NCBI GenBank assembly: GCA_002633005.1
Contig: NMRA01000017.1
Span: 476,199-540,198 of the forward strand
Origin: Phoronis australis
Taxonomy: Eukaryota > Phoronida > Phoronidae
Direction of reading: 5' to 3'
DNA length: 64,000 nt
Shown: in pieces, positions 34,301 to 46,194 of the stretch
Position numbering within the stretch: the first letter of the stretch is position 1
How the letters are laid out: each line of letters begins with the position of its first letter
Position numbers and translations under genes: made by a program
Notes under the pieces: generated by a model
What the model was told of the DNA's origin: nothing
Database searches by the model: none
Seen by the model: the letters and a program-made list of their open reading frames with translations, nothing else

Positions 34301-36396
34301 TTACGTACCCCCGGAATGGCAGAATGGCCGCTAAAGGTAATTGAATGTCGTTGTGGATTTTACAGTGGGCCGTACCGCTAATGGGTCGTGGACGGTGACG
34401 GGGTTTTATAAAAGGGGTCAAAATTATCCGTACTTGTATCCCAAAGCTAAGTGTACGTGGACTTCGCCATGTACATGCACAAAGGAACTTGGTTTTTGCG
34501 TTAAGCTAAAACGAAGACTGCCTCCCGTGACGTTTGCGTGTTACAAACCCAGCTAAGCGCAAATTCGTAGCTAAAAATAAGCTAGATATCCAAGACATTG
34601 CAGTACTCTTTCCATCGTATGATTAGCCCCCCAACAAAGTTTCTGCATGCTCAAACTGGCCATAGCCACTGCGTTAACCACGATTTTAAAACATGTACGT
34701 ATAGAATGTACCCTGTGGCTGTTTCTGTATACTATAGGCAGTAGCAAAACCTTGTGCATTTGTGCATGGGCGAATTTAAAAATCCAATTAAAATTTTTGC
34801 GTGTGATAAGTTTTCAATTACACTGTATACATGCACGTCTTGTCCCGATTCCCCATGTAATCCCTAGGCGTTTCATTATACCCAACCTTTAGTTGAGCTA
34901 TGGACTCATGAAATGAAGATAACAAAGACAACCTCCTTTGATACTGAGATTTGGTGATATTTGCATGATATTTATAACATTGTATAAACACTCTGTGGTA
35001 AGACCTTCAACACGACTTCGTGATTTAAAGCTTCTTCGACTCTCGTTGATGAATATTTCCCCGACGGGAAACATCTAGAAAACATGTCGGCGTGTAGCTA
35101 GACTTTTTAGGCCCGATACACACTCGCCTTTATAGGCTCGAATGCAAGCGGGTGTCAGACGATGCTGATGCTCCGATGCTCGTGGTAATCACTTTCTGGG
35201 TTTGGTTGCAATGTAGATCCTCATTAAAAGCGCCACGTAAATCTCTGTTCACTGATTACTGAATCCTTGGTTGGGCATATTTCTGGGGTGTTTTCCATAG
35301 CCTATAAGGTTTACGACTGTTTGGGAGATCAGGCCAAACTGGCGAGTGAAAGTCGACTGTTTCGCTAGTAAACTGTAAAGATTACTAGCTTCGACTAGAA
35401 ATTAAGAAAAATGTCACTGGCTGCAGTGAGCTCTCATTGCGTACACGTATTGGTCACTCATTGTAGGCTGAATAGATGATGTGATCTTTGAACTTAGACT
35501 TTATCTGTATGGCAGGAACACGGGGGTGCGAATGTCTGACAGGCAAAATCCTGGCTAATTCTCTACCCTGGTCCCCCCAACTCAAAATCTTGGATCCGCC
35601 CCTGAAAACAAGCGTACGATTAACCAGGATGAAGGAGGCTACACTTAAAACTTTTCCGCATTTATGACGTAGTTCTTCATACAGCGCCACCTACACTGAG
35701 GAAGGAGGCAGAGACAATACCTCTCGCTGGTCCCCCACGGTGCTTAGCCAGCACGCTAGCTACTGACCACCTAAGGGCACGCAGGGATTCAGGGAACCAG
35801 CGAGACAATAGGTAAGCCTCGAAAATTTCTGTTGGTCGTGGTCTAATCGTGCAGACATCCAGATGAGGCTTGTTAGTAAAAAACATAGTTTATGAGAACG
35901 CCCTTTTGATTTACAACCGGACCAAAAAATCAAACTTACAACTCTTTTATAAAATTACGCATTTTCCTGGAAATAACAAAATAGTTGAATGTAGACTAAC
36001 TCGTAAAGTTAAAACTTTGTAAAATGGCGTCTAAAGACTGAATTTCATGCCCACGAAATTGGAGAACATGAATGGATTAACGCAACATTAATTAAGAATT
36101 TTCAAGGGTTCGGGATTTTGGGGTCACCCTGTACCTTGTAACTCCGAAAGGTTATTCACAATTTTGGTTTTAGTCATGTCAGTCATGTACGAAATTATAG
36201 TGTAATAACAAATATTTAGACGTCCGGGGATTAGTCATCATGAGTTGTGTCCCCTTGTGAAATATATAACGCTTGAGTCACACTCGGTTAACGTCCCAAA
36301 ACAGACAGCTATCGACTGCGTTCAGACATTATTATCAATCTATTCAACATATCGTTTAGTGTTTAAAAAACGATTAGAACTCGGTAGAGTAATAAA
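34301..36396. repeat. Haplotypic duplication, copy B
   Basis: Second copy of 31778-33865 with scattered substitutions and small indels (for example 10 extra bases near 35786). It continues into unique sequence after 36396. Confidence 0.9.
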
Positions 36397-37221
36397 CTGT
36401 GGTTTCGCAAAAGTACACGGCCGAGCACTCGCCTGGTTCCGTTTCCTGCAGACTGCAGACTTTTCCTCACGTAGCTGTTTCGGTTTAATCCGAGCGTCTC
36501 TGCATTCGCACGGTGTACAAAAAATTCAAGAATATTTCTGCATATCGGTTACGCTCAAGATTTTGTGGCGTACCCTAGATAATAGAAGCCGTTGTTGCAG
36601 TGTGATAAATTGGACGGTTTCATGTTAAGCAACCTATCAAGGCTGTGAATATCTGACTGAAATATCAAACTAGTTTGCCACGGGACGGAAATAAACCAGA
36701 CTACCTCCTAAGAAGCTGTCTAGAAGACTGGTCTTTACTTTTGGAAAATGTAGAAACAGTAATCATGGGCACGTACAATGCTTGGAATTTTGTGGTAAGG
36801 CTTGTTTTAAGATATAGAACTTCAAGTTTTGTTTGTCATGAGTATCAGAAAAACTTGATGTTTCAGGCCGTGTAAGACTACGTGCAAGGATACCATCGTA
36901 GCTGTATGAGCTGTGGCAATATTTAAACTGACAGTTTATGCAGACCTTGAAGCCAAACTGACGCAACTGTAAACCAAAACTGTTGCAGCGAAAAAATATG
37001 ACAGTTTATTCTTCGAGGTCTTGTACAGGCAATTTGAGTATTGCGACAGTTTTGTTGCGCGGTGAGTTTGTGCAGTTCGTATAGTTTGTGGCCTTATAGG
37101 CTCTCGTCACTTCAATCACCGTCTTTACTATAGTTCCACTGGTTTCTCACTGTCCCCGACAACATAACAAAATAAAACCAGTGCCCGGTAATAAGAAAAA
37201 AGATGTACCAAGTTGGACTAG

Positions 37222-37383
37222 GATCAGGGGCTGATCCAGGATTTTGAGTTGGGGGGGCAGGGCAGAGTATTAGCCAGGATTTTGCCTGTCAGACATTCGC
37301 ATCCCCGTACTGCCAAATGGAATCTGGGAGAATTTAAGGGGACCATGGCCCCCTTGGCCCCCCTCTAAATCCGCCACTGAGGA
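37222..37383 (-). repeat. Dispersed repeat with GATCC/CCCCTGA ends
   Basis: Contains TCAGGGGCTGATCCAGGATT and ATTAGCCAGGATTTTGCCTG. The reverse complement of these phrases occurs at 33000-33085 and 35520-35605. Old interspersed repeat, type unknown. Confidence 0.6.
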
Positions 37384-37699
37384 TATCTTTGTTTGGAAAA
37401 CCAGCCCCTTTTGCAGATCTAGTACCTGACAGCTGCCCTCTATCGGTCACAGACACAGGGAGTCAGTGTTTCTAAGGTTCGAATTGGTAGACTACACATG
37501 GATCTAATCTGCGGCATCGATCCAACGTATAATCAACGTTTGAAAATTTAACTTTATATAAAAACTACTTGCAGGCAGTCTGGTACACGTTATACCAGAC
37601 CTGCGTAGGCTGCTCATCTGATCCCATTGGGTTGATCCCCTGAAACTATTTTGTGCTTTATTTATTTACATGTATACAGTTAAAATCGAGCTGAGGAGC

Positions 37700-37795
37700 T
37701 AGAGACCTGACTCAAGGGTTTAGCAGTGTGCCCGAATGCGACTCGAACCCACGACCTTCAGTAAAGGAAGCAGACGCTTATCCTATCAGGCCACA
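37700..37795 (-). repeat. tRNA-derived SINE-like sequence
   Basis: On the minus strand an A-box-like GTGGCCTGATAGGA (37781-37794) is followed by a B box GGTCGTGGGTTCGAGTC (37741-37757). It sits just before EF-hand exon 1. Confidence 0.6.
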
Positions 37796-37867
37796 GTGTT
37801 TCCTCTTAAGAAATTTGACTTCATGAACACGTTCTTCAGACATTATTGACCTCTCTCGTTCCAGAAA

Positions 37868-37999
37868 ATGTCATCTGACGAGCAACTGGCGGGCTTCTTC
37901 AAAAAGGCAGACACTGACGGAAGTGGATTCTTGTCGAAGGAGGAGATTCGCGTTGTGCTTTCCGGGAATGGATATAATTTCAGCGATGCCGAAATGCAG
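37868..37999 (+). CDS. Four-EF-hand calcium-binding protein, exon 1 (start)
   Basis: ATG at 37868 follows acceptor TCCAG by three bases, so an untranslated exon lies upstream. 44 codons, ending phase 0 at GTGATC after AEMQ. It encodes MSSDEQLAGFFKKA and EF loop 1 DTDGSGFLSKEE, with Asp, Asp, Ser, Phe, Ser and Glu at the six liganding positions. Confidence 0.9.
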
Positions 38000-40900
38000 G
38001 TGATCTGGTTTATATAATTTAAGTGAGTGCGCGTGCGCAAACCGGCTGCCAAACAACTAGTGCGACTATTGCTTTGGGGCATGCATGTTTTTCAGAAGTA
38101 TTAGTTTGTTGTTATTTTGTGTTTGTTATCAGAAATAGACTAGTTGTTTAAGTTCTGAAACAGTTTCAGTTTTCCACGATAGCACTTTTTCTGGGCCAGC
38201 ACAATCGTCTTAAACTCAATGTGTCTCCCCGGAAGCAGTGCTGTTTTGTACAATCTAGGAATTGGCCGGTGTAGGCCCTGGAATATTCTACTATTTTTGA
38301 CTGGATGCACACAAAAGTTGTGAATACCCAACTGCCCATTCGAGTTAAACTATTTAGAGCTTGTTTAAAAATGCCTCGAACGCGAAAAACAGACTAACTT
38401 GCATTATTCAAAGTGGTTCTCTGCCACTGAAACAGAACGTGTTCACCAGATTTTTTACGATTTGCTTGTAAGAATTTTGAATTTCTGTTGATGTCAAAGC
38501 ATTTTTCTTTTAGCTTCAAATTGCAAAAGAAACGTAGCACATTTCCCTTATATAGAAAATGGGCCACATCTATGTCTTGTGATACCAACTAAGTAGACAT
38601 GCTTTGCCCTTATATGGAAAATGTGACCGTTGACATTTGATGTAAACAAAATAATGGCGATTTTAAGCAGGAGCCCGATTAAGAGGCAATTGATGATTGA
38701 AATAAATTACAATAGTGTCGTAGTATTCAAAATGCAGTTGGAATTCTCTTTAGGAAATCTCATGCTTCACTGGCTTGCCTCATCACTGTACTGTCGACCT
38801 CATATTCCGGCTGGGTGCGATCACACATGATAATCTGCGGTTATCTCCATCGTGTCAGTCAGCTGCTTGTCGAATGACTGTGAGCGCATGCGCGCATTTA
38901 TCACAAGTTGGAGGAAGGTTAAAATCTATGTGGTGACTACATAGTTTTTCATTCGCGCGTATTTCAAAAATCGTGAATTTTGTGATTTTTCGTGGAAATA
39001 ACCTAACAGGGGAAAGTGAACAACCCTATAGTAAACGTCGCCAGGTGGCACTTTCGTCAGGAATTGTTTAAAAGATATTGTTGATGAGATTTCGCGTTCC
39101 ATACCTCTTTACGGTACAATATAATCCATGAAATTTGATCTGGTGATGAAAGAGACAATCGATTGTTAAATAGAAATTATCTGTGTACTTAAAGTCAGTA
39201 AAACTTCTGCAAACTTGTCGCAGCATAGGAGATCGAAGGAGTAAAATAATGAAATTATCACATGTTGAACTGTCAAAACGCAAAGGTATAATTTCTTGCG
39301 GAAGGGAGTCGTTGAACATTCAATCCTTTAAAGGAGAATGCCACCCGATTTAATGGGGCTATTCGGAGAATTCTCCTCGCGGTGTCGCTGCTGTACTAGT
39401 GGTGATTAAATTGCGCATGCGTGGCTGTCTGCATGTAAACAACTGGTAAAAGATGGAATTTTTATCAAAATACGTCGTCGCGCTAAGCCTTATTACTGCT
39501 AATTTCCCTGGTGCAAGTCTTCGACAAGTGGCCACAAATTCCCAAAAGACCTAAGGTTACTATATTCGTGGACAATTGCNCCCTTTTTACGCAATGTCAG
39601 ATTCAGTTGGCACGGCTGCAAGCCATTTCACCATGTATTTAAAGGGCTCGCGAAATCGAGGCTGTTAATCTATCACCACTAGTACACGCACGCCCTCTAG
39701 TTATTGTAGATTTTCCGAATAGCCCCATTAGTCTTTTTTGCCGTCTTAATCGGTCTATATCCACATCGCCTCGCATAAGGTCGATCTTACCTTGCCAAGA
39801 GGTGTCGCGTTAACCTGTGAGGAAGGTGAGAAACGACGCTAGCGACGTCAGTGGTTCATATGCAGAGTGAATGCCGTTATGATGCGGTGCATCGTTCCCG
39901 CTTGTCCGAACTAAGCAGCTGCGAGGAAAGCGGGTATGTTTTTTTTACTTCCTCGAGAGTCCGAAATGCTTAGGAAGTGGCTCATGGTAGTGAAGAATGA
40001 AAATAGCAAGTATGAGGCCGTGAATCATCTCCGTGTCTGTGGGCTGCAGACGTCGACAATGCCTAACGAATGCCGGCTTACCACATAACTCCATACGTTC
40101 CGTTCAGTGTCTGAGCTTGTTCACTGACGGCGCTCTCTAGTATTTCTTCATCACTGTATTCCTGTTCGAATTGATAGCCTGTAAAACTTAACGATCCACC
40201 TGCGAAGTCGGGACTGATGAGCGCTAGCTCGTCCAAGTCGGCCTGGGGATTTCGAGATGCCATGTTGGCGTTTATTACTGAGCGTTATGTTTCAAAATGA
40301 ATTATTCTCACCCTAACCAATACTTATATAAAACTGAAACAAAGCTTGTCTCATTAGATGCAAGTTGTAATGCATTTGGAGTGTTCGTGAGTGTAAATGA
40401 TTTGAGAAGCCAGCAATGAATAAATCACTGCGTTACCGGCTTTAGGTGCAATAAAACTAATTGACGGGACACCCAGGCCATGTGAGCACATGCTAATTTA
40501 GTGTTTGCTGGCAGAAACTGTTGTGAAACAACTGTTTCCATACCACTGCCAGGTGTTAGGGGAATCTTTATTTACATTTACATTACTCAAATAATGATTG
40601 TCAATTTATAACTTCTGCCCTGACGGTGCTGTGGCCAAAGCGGAACCTCAGTGAATTCGCAGCCCCCGACGAGTAAATAGATTTGCAGTTTCGTGGCTAA
40701 TTCACCAACATAATCAGATGCAAATTACTTTGGCTCACTAGTATATTATTTTATTGAATGGAAGTTTAGTTTCCACTGAACTTTGGCTGGTTTATGTTTG
40801 TGATGTGTGATCAGTTTCCGAACCACTGGTGGGGATAACGGTCAATCCGACCGGCCGCGACGGGCCTGATCGTGCTCCGAGCCACTGGCCAGGCTAACAA

Positions 40901-43900
40901 GCGTTTTGTGTTTAGAACTCAAAAAATCACAAGTCTAAACAACACAGATCTAGGTTCTCCAGTCTGTATCTCACGGACAATACTTCTAAATTATCAAGTC
41001 CGACCCCAAACTCCTGCTACGGACCTTATTGGCCCGGCTGCCGAACTTTGTAGGCTACGGTGGTGTCCAAATCCGTAAGAGCGAAATAAAACAACAAGTT
41101 TTTATAAGAATTCGGTGTGTTTTTAAGGGTTTTACATCGAAGTTCGATGATCTATTGGTGTTAAACGATGACTTCAAGCGATAAGCTGACACCAGTAACC
41201 TGTGTTGTGAACTGCTGAACAGATTGCGTTTGAAACCGATGGGGTCATTGGATAATTTCAACACCTCCGACTGCCGTCAGGTGCCAGGTAACGCAACCGT
41301 ACGTGTCGTTGTGGAGTTGAACTACTCGATCTAAATTGATACAAATTAGGTTTTTTTGGGTGGCATGCTTCTTTAATAATATTATAACATTCCAGCATAG
41401 ACTTCTGAATTAGGAATTTCTGCTTTCGTGTCCTGTGCAATGCATGAAGAGGGTCCTTTTGTACAAGACTCCCGTGTTACATCGTTCGGAGCGTGATATA
41501 TAGGATTAACTGTTCTATTGTCCTTCCTCAAAACCGATTAACATTTCTCTGAACAGTTTCAAACATCACTTCTGACATTTGTTGAACTACTTACTTTAAC
41601 CTATGTACATTGGCACAAGGTTTCGATCGATCATTTCTCTGGACCTCATCAGGTGTTAGAAGAACGAGCATTTGTATGTGGTACATCTGAGAACGCAAAA
41701 ACCTCCCACGTGCACGGTAAACCTAATATACAAACTAGGCATGCCAACGCGACCAATGGTAAGCAACATTGGTTCCCCTCGTCACCAACTAGATGGGTTC
41801 CCCGACAGCATAATATCCCCACTAGTTGACTCTTATGGGAAGAGCTCAAAACACTTCGCGGCAACATCAATCAACACTGAGATGTCGCGAGTGAATTCAC
41901 ATGCGTCCCTACTTCTGCTAGTGAGAGCAAAACTGCAGAATGACCAAACACTAGCTGAGAACACAAATCTCTCAGGGAACCGACCGTCTTCGAAATGATA
42001 CCATTCTGTGAAAAGAACACTAACTAGCAATTCCAAGTTCTACTCGCAGACCCAGGGTATGGCAATGGGTACACCGCTATCACGTCTTGGAAATTCCGTA
42101 CATGGAGTGGTTTGAGCAAACAGCTCTCAGATAGATCAACCAGTGCCTAGTATTAACTTGAATATCAAGGGAAATATGCAATGCAACAACACTCCAAGCT
42201 GGGATGGACAACCATGTAGAAGCATTCAACACGAATGGTTACCCAGAAGAATTCATCGAATCGGCAATAACATCGCAAAAACTTGAGACATTAGAAGAAG
42301 ACCATACACAAACAAGCTATGTGACTTTCATACAAATCTTGGCCACCCGAAAAACCAGGACGTATACATGCAATGAATTCAAAATAATAACGGTATACCG
42401 TTGCTCAGATACCCTGGGTCGACGTGTAGCTGAAGTCAAATAACAGACAGACATGGAGAAAAAGAATACCATCTCCCAAACCCCGTGTGAATGTGGCGAA
42501 TCCTACATCGATAAAACACTGAGACCACTAGAAACCAGGGTTTCTGAAAGCAAGAAATGCTGCAGTGATGGCGATAGCTCACTTGATGTAACGTAGCAAA
42601 TTTGGTCAAAACAACACAACATCCATTGGGATAACACCTGGATATTCGACAGTGAAACAGACTGGAGAAAAAGACTCAATGTCCAATGAAGCTATTCACT
42701 CGGAGCTCTACGCCAATGTCTCCATTCGGCCGAGAAGGTTGCCAAGCGACACCTGACTCACTCTCCTTAGTTAAAGGAAAAGATATAAGCATAGCAAATT
42801 TTCCTCGAGATTAATGAATTACTCAGAGGCCTAATGGTTAGATTAGTGAGACTGGCCAACTAAAAGTCCTAGGTTGGAACCCAGCCGTGCACCAGGAAAT
42901 TAAGATCACAGTGCACAGAGTGTACAAGATAACAAAGCTACGAAAGCTGTAACACCTGATGATGGCTGGGGAAATGACTGACTGAAACGTCGTGTCACTA
43001 TAAATAGGCTAATTGTCTCATTTACATACAAATCATTGTGGTTCTCTCTATTTTTGTTTATTTTTTCTGTTCTGTTTCCCAATACATAACTGAGCATTGT
43101 TGCACGTCAAGTCGATTCAAGCCACTCTTCGAACGGTTTGTTGTTATATTCGATGTATTGGGCTCCCCAGATAGTAGGCCTACCAACATTGCTTAAGAAA
43201 CATAAATAAAACAATTTAATGTCTAAAATGCTCATCAAATGATACGTGAAGTAGCGTTTACGCCCCCTGTTGAGTTAACGCGAGAACGCAATATAAAGAG
43301 CACAGAAGGACGAACGTATGGTAGTTCAAGAGGAGTCTGGATAGAAATCATGATATAGTACTTATTCTCGCGGTGATTTTGACGAATAAAAGCCTTATGT
43401 TCGGTGTGCTCAAAATATTGCTCAAATCATGTTAATCTGCCAAATTCACGCAAGTTAACGCCTAAGGTAGGCATTAAATGAATTTTCCTTCTCACTTCAA
43501 ATGTCCGTTGTATCAGTTTCGTAAGTTTGATCGTAGCTAAGACGGTCATAGGGAAGTTGTTTGCGAGGGCGACTTTGCATTTTTACACATACATAGTTGG
43601 ACGCATATTTCTGTCATCTTTGTCTGTCGTCAAATGTCCGTGCGTGCGTCCGTTCGTCAGTCCCTCCTTGCAGCACCAGCATGAGGTTAAACCCCTTGCA
43701 GGAACGTCGTGAAATTTGTCAGGTGTCAGTATTATCCTCCGGAATACCTCGCGAATTTTTATAGCCTCAAATTTTCTTTCGGTGACTGCTTCTTCAGTCA
43801 TACAAGTCACGTGACTCAAACTGGAGAATGGTCGGCCGTACGATCCACGTGGCACATGCGCAGATAACGTTCACCTCCTCGGGAAAATTTGAGGCTACGA

Positions 43901-46194
43901 AAATACTCTGGTGTTCCAGATGGATGTGTTCCAAGAAACGGGAAGCATTCGGGCATTTTGGAAGTCTCAATTTTCCTCTCTGAAGTGAACATTATCTGCA
44001 ATGGCGGAGCAGGCTTTAAAATTATATGGCAAGTCATGTGACTTTGAAACAAGAGAACGATTGAGCGCCGATTAAAGTTCGCATACACACGATAACTTTG
44101 CCGGCGAGGGGAAATTTGAGGCTACCAAAATACCCGAGATGATCCACATGGAAAGGGACGATGGATGAGGACGATCATCGGAAAATTCTGGCTAGTACTG
44201 TGTCACTTAGTGACATTTTTTGCTTTCCTTTTATATTTGTCAAGTCCTTCGATTGATCTTTACGAAACTAGGGAGATATGTTTGCGTCAAGGAGGAGGTC
44301 AACCAAAAATCCTCGGTATTTTCGTAGCTTCAAATTTTCCTGGGAGGTGAACGTTGTCTGCACATGAGCGAGCGTCAGTCACACGGCAAGTCATGTGACT
44401 TGCAAGCTGTCATGCTTTTTTGAAATATTACAGCAAGAGCAATATTATGCTTACTTCCATCTTTCAGAAAATCTTCGAAGAGTTCGACTCGTCCGGTGAC
44501 GGTAAAGTCTCGCTCGACGAATACATGCGTGTAATGAAGAATCAGCCGAAACCTAAACACGAGTAAGTAGACTTGATTGACCGCAACTGCAACAAAATGA
44601 CGGTAGAGGTCGGCACACAGCGGGATTTTGCAGAAGATTAAATATGAGATCCAGTGACCACGCGTTTCGTTACAAGAAAATTATGGGATTTTTGGACGTT
44701 TAGGCAAGGTTTAGGACAAAAAGTTACTTTTTAAGTTTCTGTGTAACATTGACCTGGTTGAAATGACCTGATCCTAAAAAAATCCGCAAACAGGCCCACC
44801 AAATATAGACCCATGTACCTGTCTTCCGAAAATTTTCCAAATGTAAGCCTATGAACATAGTTTTGGAACCACAGTTGTAGATTTTTCACGATTTGGAAGT
44901 TTTCCCAAAATGAACAGTGTCAGTGGGTGTCAAACAAAAAAGAAAGTTGTATGGGAAACCCATTTATCCAATTAGTAACCAAATAAACTTAAAATTGCAT
45001 TTCCCAGTATTTAGCTGCCAAAATAAAAAACTGAAAAAAAATAACTCTTTTTGGTGACACCGGGGACACCCTGCACGTCGAACCGGTGTCATCAAAAAGA
45101 TATTTTACAAAAATGTCATGTCTAATAATTAGCTCCAGGACGAACACGCCATTAAGAAAATTATTAGGGACAAGAATAAAGTTTGTAAGCCTGATGATCA
45201 ACTCGATGTTATTATTTATTATCGGAATAGGAAGTCCTCCAACTTGGTCATGAAAAATAACATTTCTAAAGCGAAAGTCTGCCCCGTTGCACAGTGTAGT
45301 GTTGTTTATGAGTTTGTATGCCCTATGAACGAATGTCTTCGTTCAAACGTCAGACAATGTTACATTGGTCAAACGGTTTGCAGTCTTTCCCGTCGGTTAT
45401 CCATGCATCTTCAAAATGGCGCCATTCAAGATCATTTTCTGCAATGCCACGCACGTAAAATCACCCGTCAAGAAATTGTGGAAAACACGTCAATTCGCTA
45501 CGTGGAGCAAGATGTGCTGCGTTTGAAAGCATTAGTGTCCCTTTTAATTGCTTTTGACAAGCTTGTTTTGAATGAGCAGCAAACAGGGTCGCGCCGCACG
45601 TTACACTTGTTTGTGTCACTTTCCTGTGATCCCCTTCATTAGTCATTCTTTGCAGTATTTCACACCTGCCGTGTCTCACTGCGTGTGTCGTCAGCTTATA
45701 CTCTGTGGTGGCATTACTGCGTCATTTTATCTTCACTTGAGAATGAAACAAGTATGTTTCGAAATATCGTGTGTCTTTTAATTATGTCGCTAGGTCAGTT
45801 ACTGTATCTATGCTCAGTTGAGAGTAGAGTTTTATTCCGAAAGTACGAACGTAACGGAATAAAGACTGTGGACAATGAAAAGTGTCCTGCATTTAACAAA
45901 TTCTGTTTTCATCTTCGTTTGATATTTTGGAGATTTGTTCTTCTGTATCATGCACTTACGTGGATCCACCATTTTGTATCTTTGTTCAGGTGTGCCACAA
46001 TGAAACGCGTATTTCATCAGTTCGACAAGGATGGAAACGGCACCATTGATCGGTCAGAGCTGAACCAAGTGATGAAGGAACTGGGCAAGCATTTCAATGA
46101 CAGCGAAATCGACAGAATGATGAAGTTGATGGACGCAGACAACAGTGGAACCGTGGATTACAACGAATTCGCGAAAAAAATATTTGGTGTCTAA
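37868..46194 (+). CDS. Four-EF-hand (calmodulin-superfamily) protein, whole gene
   Basis: Join of 37868-37999, 44468-44562 and 45990-46194 gives about 143 residues ending KKIFGV and TAA; phases 0 and 2 match. Four canonical 12-residue loops are present: DTDGSGFLSKEE, DSSGDGKVSLDE, DKDGNGTIDRSE and DADNSGTVDYNE, each with Asp at position 1, Gly at 6 and Glu at 12, so all four should bind calcium. There is no signal peptide or long extension, so a cytosolic calcium sensor or buffer is inferred. The halves are joined by a charged linker (KNQPKPKHE). It is shorter than troponin C and too diverged to be calmodulin itself, so I give no symbol. Intron 1 (6.5 kb) and intron 2 (1.4 kb) hold Penelope-like remnants. 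No AATAAA was noticed soon after the stop. Confidence 0.9.
39351..39730. repeat. Foldback MITE with single N inside
   Basis: Ends TAATGGGGCTATTCGGAGAA and TTTTCCGAATAGCCCCATTA are inverted repeats. Further inward GTACTAGTGGTGAT pairs with ATCACCACTAGTAC. The N at 39580 lies in the middle, where such a hairpin would hinder sequencing. It lies in intron 1 of the EF-hand gene. Confidence 0.85.
40082..40263 (-). CDS. Possible first coding exon of an unknown gene, antisense in EF-hand intron 1
   Basis: ATG at 40263 opens 60 residues rich in acidic amino acids (MASRNPQADLDELALISPDF, later QEYSDEEILESAV). It ends either at a TAA (40080-40078) or at a GTAAGC donor after ATG TG (exon end 40082). A TATATAAG box on this strand lies at 40323-40330, about 60 bases before the ATG. 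I do not recognise the protein and see no second exon. It may be a small gene, a first exon, or chance. Confidence 0.35.
40323..40330 (-). promoter_or_regulatory. TATA-box candidate
   Basis: TATATAAG on the minus strand, placed 60-67 bases before the ATG at 40263, leaving room for a start site near 40295. The plus strand also reads TATATAAAA here, so direction is ambiguous. Confidence 0.35.
41672..42780 (+). mobile_element. Decayed Penelope-like retroelement (RT and GIY-YIG fragments)
   Basis: Recognisable pieces in order on the plus strand, in shifting frames: PTRPMVSNIGSPRHQ and FPDSIISPLV (41735-41830), typical of Penelope reverse transcriptase; GMAMGTPLS (about 42057-42083); then the endonuclease region with CECGESYIDKTLRPLETRV (42485-42541) and WSKQHNIHWDNTWIFDS (about 42602-42655). 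Several stops and frameshifts interrupt it and YIG has become YID, so it is a dead copy. It lies in EF-hand intron 1. Confidence 0.8.
42826..42890 (+). repeat. tRNA-derived SINE-like sequence
   Basis: A-box-like GGCCTAATGGTTAGA, then B-box-like AGGTTGGAACCC (42871-42882). It adjoins the end of the Penelope remnant. A Penelope-tail-like phrase (GAAACGTCGTGTCAC) follows near 42984. Confidence 0.5.
43733..44420. repeat. Cluster of inverted repeats, family 3
   Basis: Several arms of one sequence in both orientations: CTCAAATTTTC at 43765, the inverse near 43885 (GGGAAAATTTGAGGCTACGA), CTCAATTTTCC at 43967, GGGGAAATTTGAGGCTACC at 44107 and CTTCAAATTTTCCTGGGAGG at 44329. Most adjoin GTGAACGTTATCTGC and CATGTGACT phrases. 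The same family is at 58285-58475. Likely non-autonomous DNA transposons nested in each other. Confidence 0.65.
44468..44562 (+). CDS. EF-hand protein exon 2
   Basis: Acceptor CTTTCAG, donor GTAAGT, phases 0 to 2. It encodes KIFEEF, EF loop 2 DSSGDGKVSLDE and the interdomain linker RVMKNQPKPKHE. Confidence 0.9.
45049..45100. repeat. Short hairpin in EF-hand intron 2
   Basis: Arms TTTTTGGTGACACCGG and CCGGTGTCATCAAAAA (one mismatch) separated by about 20 bases, just upstream of the Penelope-like frame. Confidence 0.6.
45150..45903 (+). mobile_element. Penelope-like element, 3' part with GIY-YIG endonuclease
   Basis: An open frame at 45244-45642 keeps the C-terminal domain: VVYEFVCP (GIY-like strand), a Cys-containing insert, CYIGQTVCSLSRRLSMHLQN with the catalytic-type Arg, an H-x-LQCHAR segment, ENTSIRYVE with a conserved Glu, and a tail SRRTLHLF. 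The reverse transcriptase is missing, so this is 5' truncated. The following 265 bases (45639-45903) are the element 3' end, because the same tail occurs at 61609-61873. It lies in EF-hand intron 2, same strand. Clade not assigned. Confidence 0.8.
45990..46194 (+). CDS. EF-hand protein exon 3 (end)
   Basis: Acceptor TGTTCAG, phase 2 start. EF loops DKDGNGTIDRSE and DADNSGTVDYNE with helices MKRVFHQF and EIDRMMKLM, ending AKKIFGV and TAA. Confidence 0.92.

Noticed and set aside
34341-34556. Cys-containing frame in the haplotype block (GRTANGSWTVTGFYKRG region)
   Set aside because: The other copy at 31818-32048 has a different frame because of a one-base indel and a stop, so the frame is not conserved even between haplotypes.
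45685-46017. N-terminal extension of the last EF-hand exon to an upstream ATG
   Set aside because: The upstream part is the Penelope 3' tail, repeated at 61609-61873. The acceptor TTCAG at 45989 and phase match to exon 2 define the true exon start.
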